Shown here piece after piece: positions 58,586 through 64,000 of a DNA stretch of 64,000 nucleotides. A program made the position numbers and the translations under genes. Origin of the DNA: Emcibacter sp048269205 (lineage in GTDB: Bacteria; Pseudomonadota; Alphaproteobacteria; Sphingomonadales; Emcibacteraceae); contig NZ_JBLXJC010000001.1 of NCBI RefSeq assembly GCF_048269205.1, positions 62,001-126,000 on the forward strand. Reading direction: 5' to 3'. Positions within the stretch are counted from its first letter, which is position 1; each line of letters opens with the position of its first letter. The notes below the pieces were generated by a model. It was not told the origin of the DNA. It worked only from the letters and a program-made list of their open reading frames with translations, and did not search any database.

Positions 58586-60481
58586 ATGACCGCCAAAACC
58601 GAAGAAAAGGCACCGAAGACCGAGAAACACGGTTTCCAGGCAGAAGTCTCCCGGCTTCTGCATATGATGGTGCATTCGGTCTATTCGGACCGGGAAATTT
58701 TTCTCCGGGAGCTGATCTCCAACGCTTCCGATGCCTGTGACAAGATCCGTTATGAATCCCAGACCGACAAGTCGCTACTGGAAGAGGAGCCGGACTTCTC
58801 CATCTCCATCAGGGCAGACAAGGCAAATCGTACCCTGACCGTTTCCGACAACGGCATCGGCATGAACCGGGATGACCTGATGAGCCATCTGGGCACCATT
58901 GCCCGTTCCGGTACGTCCGCCTTCATGGAACAGCTGTCCGGCGACAAGAAAAAAGACATGAACCTGATCGGCCAGTTCGGGGTCGGTTTTTATTCTGTCT
59001 TTATGGTAGCCGATAAAGTCACAGTGCTTAGCCGCCGGGCCGGTGAGGATCAGGGCTGGTCCTGGATCTCCGACGGACTCGGGGAATATGAAATTGCCGA
59101 AGCGGACAAGAAGGGCCGCGGGACCGAAATCACCCTGCATCTGAAGGAGGATGCGGAGGAGTTTCTGGAACAGCACCGCCTTCAGAATATCATCAAGACT
59201 TACTCCGACCATATTGCCATTCCCATCAGCCTGGTGACGGAAACGGACGGAGAGGAAGCTTCGGAGAAAGTTAATGAAGGTACGGCCCTCTGGGTCCGTC
59301 CCAAATCTGATATTACCGAGGATCAGTATAAAGAATTTTACCATCATGTGGCCCATGCCATGGATGATCCCTGGATGACCCTGCACTACCGGGCCGAAGG
59401 GGTAATCGAATATACGGTACTGATGTTTGTACCCGGGCAGCAGCCCATGGACCTGTTCGATCCGGCCCGCCGGCCGCGCACCAAGCTTTATGTAAAGCGG
59501 GTGTTTATCACCGACGACTGCGAGGACCTGGTGCCCGGCTACCTGCGTTTCATGCGCGGTATTGTCGACAGCGAGGATCTGCCGCTGAATATCAGCCGCG
59601 AGATGCTGCAGAACAATCCGGTCATGAACAAAATCCGCAAGGCGGTCACCAACAAGATTTTGTCCGAACTGGAGAAAAAGGCCGACAAGGAGCCGGAAGC
59701 CTATGCGGAATTCTGGAAAAACTTCGGCCCGGTCCTGAAAGAGGGCATTTACGAAGATTTCGAACGTCGTGACCAGCTTCTCAAGCTGGCCCGCTTTGAC
59801 AGCACCGGTGTCGATGGACTGACCAGCCTGGCCGACTATGTTTCCCGCATGAAAGAGGGCCAGGAAACCATCTATTATATTACCGGCGACAGCCCGGAAC
59901 AGGTGTGTCGCTCACCGCAGCTTGAAGGCTTCAAGGCCAAGGAACTGGAAGTGTTGCTATTGTCCGACCCGGTGGATGACTTCTGGCTGCAGATGGTGCC
60001 TGAATTCGACGGCAAAAAATTGCAGTCCGTGACCCGTGGCAGCGCCGACCTCGATGATGCGGACAAGGAAAGCGATGATACGGAAGAGAAGAAAAACACC
60101 CCCGAAATTGATGCCCTGGTCGGGGCGTTGAAAGCCAATCTGGGAGAGGCGGTCAAGGATGTTCGACCCTCCAGACGTCTGACCGACAGTGCCGTCTGCC
60201 TGGTGGCTGACGAGGGTGATATGGATATGCATCTGCAGAAAATCCTGCAGGCTCACAACAAGCTGGACATGATGGCGGCCCGGGTCCTGGAAATCAATCC
60301 GAACCACGAATTGATCAGGGCGATGGCGGATATTGCGAAGGGTGACAATTCCGTGGACCGTCTGAAGGATGCTTCCCGGCTTCTTCTCGATCAGGCATTG
60401 ATCATGGAAGGGGAGGCCCCGTCTGATCCTGTAGCGTTTGCAAAGCGTCTGGCCGGTGTGATGACACGCGGCCTTTCATAG
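58586..60481 (+). CDS. htpG: molecular chaperone HtpG (Hsp90)
   Basis: 631 residues from ATG 58586, full length. The GHKL ATPase domain has the family motifs LRELISNASDACDKIRY, DNGIGM, GTIARSGTSAF and GQFGVGFYSVFMVA. The middle domain carries the catalytic Arg in LPLNISREMLQ, and the C-terminal dimerisation domain follows. It is an ATP-dependent chaperone of the cytoplasm. GTG 58571 overlaps the AGGGA ribosome binding site and is not used. It is usually heat induced; no clear sigma-32 promoter was identified. A terminator follows. Confidence 0.97.
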   Translation: MTAKTEEKAPKTEKHGFQAEVSRLLHMMVHSVYSDREIFLRELISNASDACDKIRYESQTDKSLLEEEPDFSISIRADKANRTLTVSDNGIGMNRDDLMSHLGTIARSGTSAFMEQLSGDKKKDMNLIGQFGVGFYSVFMVADKVTVLSRRAGEDQGWSWISDGLGEYEIAEADKKGRGTEITLHLKEDAEEFLEQHRLQNIIKTYSDHIAIPISLVTETDGEEASEKVNEGTALWVRPKSDITEDQYKEFYHHVAHAMDDPWMTLHYRAEGVIEYTVLMFVPGQQPMDLFDPARRPRTKLYVKRVFITDDCEDLVPGYLRFMRGIVDSEDLPLNISREMLQNNPVMNKIRKAVTNKILSELEKKADKEPEAYAEFWKNFGPVLKEGIYEDFERRDQLLKLARFDSTGVDGLTSLADYVSRMKEGQETIYYITGDSPEQVCRSPQLEGFKAKELEVLLLSDPVDDFWLQMVPEFDGKKLQSVTRGSADLDDADKESDDTEEKKNTPEIDALVGALKANLGEAVKDVRPSRRLTDSAVCLVADEGDMDMHLQKILQAHNKLDMMAARVLEINPNHELIRAMADIAKGDNSVDRLKDASRLLLDQALIMEGEAPSDPVAFAKRLAGVMTRGLS

Positions 60482-60506
60482 ACTCTGCATTGTAGGCGCA
60501 AAGAAC

Positions 60507-60540
60507 GGGGCTCTGTCAGTGATGGCAGAGCCCCTTTAGT
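60507..60540 (+). terminator. htpG terminator
   Basis: GGGGCTCTG and CAGAGCCCC pair around a loop of about 10 nt and are followed by TTTAGTTT, a modest T tract. Confidence 0.75.
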
Positions 60541-60567
60541 TTGAGGGGGTAATATACATAGTTGCAG

Positions 60568-61305
60568 TCATTGGGCCCTATCGAGACGGATGCGGGCCGC
60601 TGAAAGAATGGTGCCGGTGTCTTTTTGCTGCACCAGAATGGCGTAATTGTCGCATTTCTCTGCGGCGGCCTTGTCCGGGTCAAGGGACAGCATGACTTCG
60701 CGTCCTGTCCAGCTCCCGATATGTTTAAGGCCGCGCACCACATTGCTGTAGTGCCGGGTCTGTCCGGCCAGTTCGCCGCTCCTGATCTTGACCGTGCGGG
60801 TGCTGTCATAGGCCACCAGCCAGATGCTTGCCGGCTCGTCAATGGCTCCATCGCCAATCGTCAGATTGATCATGTTATCCTGAATGCCCAGTATAATTCC
60901 GGGGCCGTTTATGGGGACGCCATGCTCTGCCGTCAGATATTTCTCAATCATGTCCCTGCGCGAACCGACCACGGCGTTGCGGCCGTTGATGATCATTTGC
61001 GGGGTATAGACCTCTCCCTTGCTCAGAAGCCGGTTATAGTCTTTCTGGCGTTTGGTAAATTCGGGCCTGGAAAAGACGTCTTTCCAGCCCAGATAATTCC
61101 AGTAATCCACAGAATAGCTGAGAGCCAGGATATCGTCTCTCTGGCTCAATTCCCTGAGCAGTTCATCAGCCGGAGGGCACGAACTGCACCCCTGGGAGGT
61201 GAAAAGTTCAACCACGGAAAGCCTGCCGGCGCTGGCGGGGGTGGCAAACAGGGTAAGGACACAGAATACTTTTAAAATTCTAACTATTGGTAATTGCTTT
61301 TTCAT
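60568..61305 (-). CDS. DUF1223 family exported thioredoxin-like protein
   Basis: About 245 residues. The signal peptide spans about residues 6-25 (cleavage after ASA). The mature part starts with VVELFTSQGCSSCPPADELL, the DUF1223 signature: a thioredoxin-like fold with a C-x-x-C pair. VDYWNYLGWKDVFSRPEF and YTPQMIINGR follow. These are periplasmic proteins of unknown function, possibly redox active. The start is uncertain between ATG 61305 and ATG 61320; neither has a strong site. It is a single gene. Confidence 0.88.
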   Translation of the reverse strand: MKKQLPIVRILKVFCVLTLFATPASAGRLSVVELFTSQGCSSCPPADELLRELSQRDDILALSYSVDYWNYLGWKDVFSRPEFTKRQKDYNRLLSKGEVYTPQMIINGRNAVVGSRRDMIEKYLTAEHGVPINGPGIILGIQDNMINLTIGDGAIDEPASIWLVAYDSTRTVKIRSGELAGQTRHYSNVVRGLKHIGSWTGREVMLSLDPDKAAAEKCDNYAILVQQKDTGTILSAARIRLDRAQ

Positions 61306-61388
61306 GCCTGTACGATACATTTTTCGGTCATCAAGTGCCAATCACACTATGGTGATTTTATAAAAGACAAAACCCCGAGGGATGGTCA

Positions 61389-62267
61389 GTGTCACAAAAG
61401 GTGTTCCAGGTTAATTCTTCCATTGCGGAGAGCTATAATTTTTTTCTGACACATCTGCCGCATTTTGTCCGTCTTGCGGCGGGGCCGTTTATTCTATGGA
61501 TTTCATTCAAAACCCTGGAAAAAGTCCTGCTCAATGAGTATGGCATCATTTTCGATACCACCTATGTGGTCAGCCTGATTACGGCGGCCTTTGCCCTGGT
61601 CTGGTACCGGCAGTTCCTGCTCGGCGCGACACACGCCACTTATGCCAACCTGGTGGCCCAGGGGTTCCGGGGCGGAAATTTTTCCCTGCTCAGGCTTGGG
61701 AAAAGCATCCTCAGGGTGGGGATTATCACCCTGGCGCTGGTTGTACCCACCATCATGCTGTCTCTTGCGGCGCTGCTGATCTATCAGGCGGACGGCCATC
61801 CCTTTAGCCGGGCGGAACTGAACGAGCTGGTCCTGAAATGCACTATTGTCGTGATGGTTCTGGTGTCGCCGCTCCTGGTGCGATTGTCCCTTTATTCCGC
61901 AGGTATGGCGCTTGGCCGGCGCAACATGAAATTGAGCCATATCTGGCAAAAGACCAGCGGTTTCACCTTTGCCTTGTGGATGATGAGTTTCCGGGCTTTC
62001 CTGCCCATCAGCCTCTATGCCTGGGTCCTGTCCTGGATGCTGGGGGAAATTGTCGCCAATGTCGAGATGCATTACCTGCTGGCGGTGCTGGTGGTGAATG
62101 TGCCGGCGGCCCTGATGACCTTCTTCATGCTGGCCATTGTGGTGGCGGCCAATGCAGAGGCCTTCCGGGTGTTGATCGGTGTACGTGACGGGGATGCGCC
62201 GCACCGGGAGGATTCCGGTGTCCCACGGGATCAATCCGAAGAACATGCGGCCGGTCAGGCCGAATAG
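61389..62267 (+). CDS. polytopic inner membrane protein, unknown function
   Basis: 292 residues with about six hydrophobic segments, the first near residue 30 and the last near residue 245. A cytoplasmic, acidic C-terminal tail is rich in Arg, Asp and Glu. I recognise no family; the spacing resembles DUF-type YciC/DUF6159-like membrane proteins only vaguely. GTG is the start codon, with GAGGGA upstream. Its stop directly abuts the stop of the convergent 62268 gene (TAG then CTA, no gap). Confidence 0.65.
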   Translation: MSQKVFQVNSSIAESYNFFLTHLPHFVRLAAGPFILWISFKTLEKVLLNEYGIIFDTTYVVSLITAAFALVWYRQFLLGATHATYANLVAQGFRGGNFSLLRLGKSILRVGIITLALVVPTIMLSLAALLIYQADGHPFSRAELNELVLKCTIVVMVLVSPLLVRLSLYSAGMALGRRNMKLSHIWQKTSGFTFALWMMSFRAFLPISLYAWVLSWMLGEIVANVEMHYLLAVLVVNVPAALMTFFMLAIVVAANAEAFRVLIGVRDGDAPHREDSGVPRDQSEEHAAGQAE

Positions 62268-62966
62268 CTAGCTGCACAGGCGCAGCAATTCTTCCACTGT
62301 TTTGATTCCCAGTTTGCGGCAGCCATCCTGCCACAGCTTTCCGTCGTCGGGCCTTATGTCACTGGCTTTCTCCCGCACGGCCTGCTGCAGGATATGTTCA
62401 CAATATTCCCGCTCGGGTGTCGGCAGGAAGGACACCGGGTCAATCACAAGTCCCGGGTCTGCATGGCGGATATGGCTGAGCAACATGGAACCAACCATGG
62501 ACGGCAGGCCGGAGGCGGCGATGCCTGTCTGTTCCGGCCCGTTGCGGCAATAGAGCATGAAATAATAGAGCGTCCGGTTGTCCCGCCGGATCAGGGAAAC
62601 CCGGTCAAACCTTTTATCCGTTTCCATGCCGGGCAGGGTCAGTTCCCGGAAGGGCAACACCTGCCAGTGATCGGACGGCGCGGTGTCGAGAAGGGCCAGA
62701 TTGGAATCCTGCCTGAGGGTGCCCTGAAGATAGGCGCTGGCCAGTGCGGGAGTGCCCGGGTCCCGGCTGAAGTTCAGCGACAACAGGCATTTGAGTGCGG
62801 AAAAGTCACCGAGTTTATTGTCCGGCAGGGCAAACAGCAGGCACTGCTGTACGCCGAGGCCGTCGTCCAGAAGGGTTGAAAAATTGTCCGCAAAACCCGC
62901 ACTGCCGCTGTTCCGGCTGCAGTTCTCCAGGGCTTCGAAAGGATACTGGACAGGTGTGGTGCTCAT
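62268..62966 (-). CDS. hypothetical protein with a degenerate LuxR-like C-terminus
   Basis: 232 residues, soluble, with no signal peptide. The first 165 residues form a mixed alpha/beta domain (QQCLLFALPDNKLGDFSALK, TLYYFMLYCRNG) of unknown type. The last 55 residues run from LPTPEREYCEHILQQAV to RKLGIKTVEELLRL. Both ends resemble a LuxR-type helix-turn-helix, but the turn and recognition helix between them are about four residues short and do not fit. It may be a decayed regulator or unrelated. It lies upstream of no obvious target. Confidence 0.55.
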   Translation of the reverse strand: MSTTPVQYPFEALENCSRNSGSAGFADNFSTLLDDGLGVQQCLLFALPDNKLGDFSALKCLLSLNFSRDPGTPALASAYLQGTLRQDSNLALLDTAPSDHWQVLPFRELTLPGMETDKRFDRVSLIRRDNRTLYYFMLYCRNGPEQTGIAASGLPSMVGSMLLSHIRHADPGLVIDPVSFLPTPEREYCEHILQQAVREKASDIRPDDGKLWQDGCRKLGIKTVEELLRLCS

Positions 62967-63004
62967 GCCGTGGACATATCACAAGTCCCTGCCCGTATAA
63001 ACAG

Positions 63005-63031
63005 AAAAGGCCGGGATGAACCCGGCCTTTT
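63005..63031. terminator. acnA terminator, bidirectional
   Basis: AAAAGGCCGGG and CCCGGCCTTTT pair around a 5-nt loop, with T runs on both strands. It lies 22 nt past the aconitase stop codon. Confidence 0.92.
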
Positions 63032-63052
63032 GAATGGGATATGCGTTCCGGC

Positions 63053-64000
63053 TTATGAGTTGGCCAGGTTGCGCAGTACATAATGCAGGATGCCGCCGTT
63101 GGCGTAATATTCCACTTCGTTGGCGGTATCGATCCGGCACAGGACCTTGATGTCCTTGGTGCTGCCGTCGGCGTAAGTGATTTTCACATCCACATCCTGG
63201 CGCGGGGTGATGCCGCTGCCGATGCCGGTGATGTCAAATGTTTCCTTGCCGGTCAGCTTCAGGGTCTCGCGGGTATCGCCGTCCTTGAACTGCAGCGGCA
63301 GAACGCCCATGCCGACCAGGTTGGAGCGGTGAATACGCTCGAAGCTTTCCACGATCACGGCCTTCACACCAAGCAGGTTGGTGCCCTTGGCGGCCCAGTC
63401 ACGGCTGGAGCCGGTGCCATATTCCTTGCCGCCGACAACAACCAGCGGCACACCGTCGGCCTGATACTGCATGGAGGCGTCATAAATGCTGGTGACTTCA
63501 CCGGACGGGTAATGTGTGGTCCAGCCGCCTTCAGTGCCCGGCGCCATCAGGTTGCGCAGGCGGATGTTGGCGAAAGTCCCGCGCATCATCACTTCATGGT
63601 TACCGCGGCGGGAGCCGTAAGAGTTGAAGTCCTTGCGGTCCACACCGTGTTCCTGCAGGTATTTGCCGGCCGGGCTGTCGGCCTTGATGGCGCCTGCGGG
63701 AGAAATGTGGTCGGTGGTGATACTGTCACCCAGCAGGGCCAGCAGACGAGCATTTTTAATGTCGCTGAAACCACCCTCGGCGGCCTTGCTCATGCCCTGG
63801 AAGTAGGGCGGGTGCTGCACGTAAGTGGAGTTGGCATCCCAGGCATAGGTTTCGCCTTCGGCCACTTTGATGGCCTGCCATTCCGGCGTGCCGGCAAAGA
63901 CATCGCTATACCGTTCGATGAACATTTCGCGGGTCAGTGAAGAGGCGATGACATCTGCCACTTCCTTGTTGCTCGGCCAGATGTCTTTCAGGAAGACGTC
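63053..64000 (-). CDS. acnA: aconitate hydratase A, C-terminal part (cut by the window edge)
   Basis: The last 315 codons of acnA; the frame runs off the right edge. It begins in the conserved LKDIWPSNKEVADVI region and includes the swivel domain: LLGDSITTDHISPAGAI, SYGSRRGNHEVMMRGTF, the substrate-binding GTGSSRDWAAKGTNLLG and VIVESFERIHRSNLVGMGVL. The Fe-S cysteines are beyond the edge. It isomerises citrate and isocitrate in the TCA cycle. The C-terminus ends normally and a terminator follows. Confidence 0.96.
   Translation of the reverse strand, partial: DVFLKDIWPSNKEVADVIASSLTREMFIERYSDVFAGTPEWQAIKVAEGETYAWDANSTYVQHPPYFQGMSKAAEGGFSDIKNARLLALLGDSITTDHISPAGAIKADSPAGKYLQEHGVDRKDFNSYGSRRGNHEVMMRGTFANIRLRNLMAPGTEGGWTTHYPSGEVTSIYDASMQYQADGVPLVVVGGKEYGTGSSRDWAAKGTNLLGVKAVIVESFERIHRSNLVGMGVLPLQFKDGDTRETLKLTGKETFDITGIGSGITPRQDVDVKITYADGSTKDIKVLCRIDTANEVEYYANGGILHYVLRNLANS

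Noticed and set aside
1..64000. CRISPR arrays, insertion sequences, integrases, phage genes, toxin-antitoxin pairs
   Set aside because: None seen on reading both strands: no regularly spaced repeats, no transposase or integrase motifs, and a single tRNA gene without flanking att-like repeats.

Overview
The window is chromosomal DNA from a free-living, Gram-negative alphaproteobacterium. This is inferred from gene content: a DUF2794 protein, a LigE-type glutathione S-transferase, a FlaEY-like flagellar protein, a zf-CHCC protein, HrpB, a SlyX/DUF983 cluster and class Ia NrdAB. I could not place it to genus; a marine Emcibacterales/Kordiimonadales-like lineage is only a guess. No phage, transposon, insertion sequence or CRISPR array was seen. 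Most of the window is ordinary core genome, densely packed, with many clear intrinsic terminators.

Layout. 0-5 kb: a small membrane protein with an FNR/FixK-type site, a SleB-type cell wall hydrolase, a periplasmic methyltransferase, and a slyX / hydroxyacid dehydrogenase / DUF983 operon. 4.5-10.7 kb: gltBD (NADPH glutamate synthase). 11-17 kb: hrpB, then nrdA-nrdB behind two NrdR-type boxes that overlie a -35/-10 promoter. 17-21.3 kb: a PrsT-like TPR protein divergent from a PEP-CTERM protein whose gene has a consensus sigma-54 promoter and two 17-bp upstream palindromes. 21-30 kb: msrB, a glycolate/D-lactate-type FAD oxidase, a TIGR00341 membrane protein, a DUF1853 protein, a GlsB-type protein, a Tas-like aldo/keto reductase, msrA and two convergent histidine kinases. 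30-36 kb: tRNA-Pro(CGG), tdh-kbl with an upstream XRE-cupin regulator, an acyltransferase and a MATE exporter. 36-42 kb: an unknown protein, a small sigma-54 transcription unit, marC, a LytTR membrane regulator, a DUF2141 protein with a carotenoid oxygenase, and yggT-DUF167-folD. 42-49 kb: a FlaEY-like beta-propeller protein, a putative sigma-54-dependent small RNA, a possible FliL-like protein with an Hpt protein, and a TonB-dependent receptor. 49-64 kb: polA, a zinc-finger protein, an ABC ATPase with nadB, two paralogous outer-membrane beta-barrels, a DUF2794 protein, a GST, htpG, a DUF1223 protein, two unknown proteins and the 3' part of acnA.

The most unusual signal is a sigma-54 (RpoN) theme in the intergenic DNA. 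Three -24/-12 promoters were found, each with a palindrome or repeat at the distance expected for an enhancer-binding protein. One drives the PEP-CTERM gene. Two drive short antisense-strand transcripts that end at otherwise ownerless intrinsic terminators. Both short transcripts fold locally into hairpins with C-rich (anti-Shine-Dalgarno-like) loops. One of them also carries a 41-codon ORF with a good ribosome binding site. I read these as an undescribed pair of RpoN-controlled small RNAs or small-protein RNAs. All calls come from reading the sequence by eye; no database search or folding program was run.
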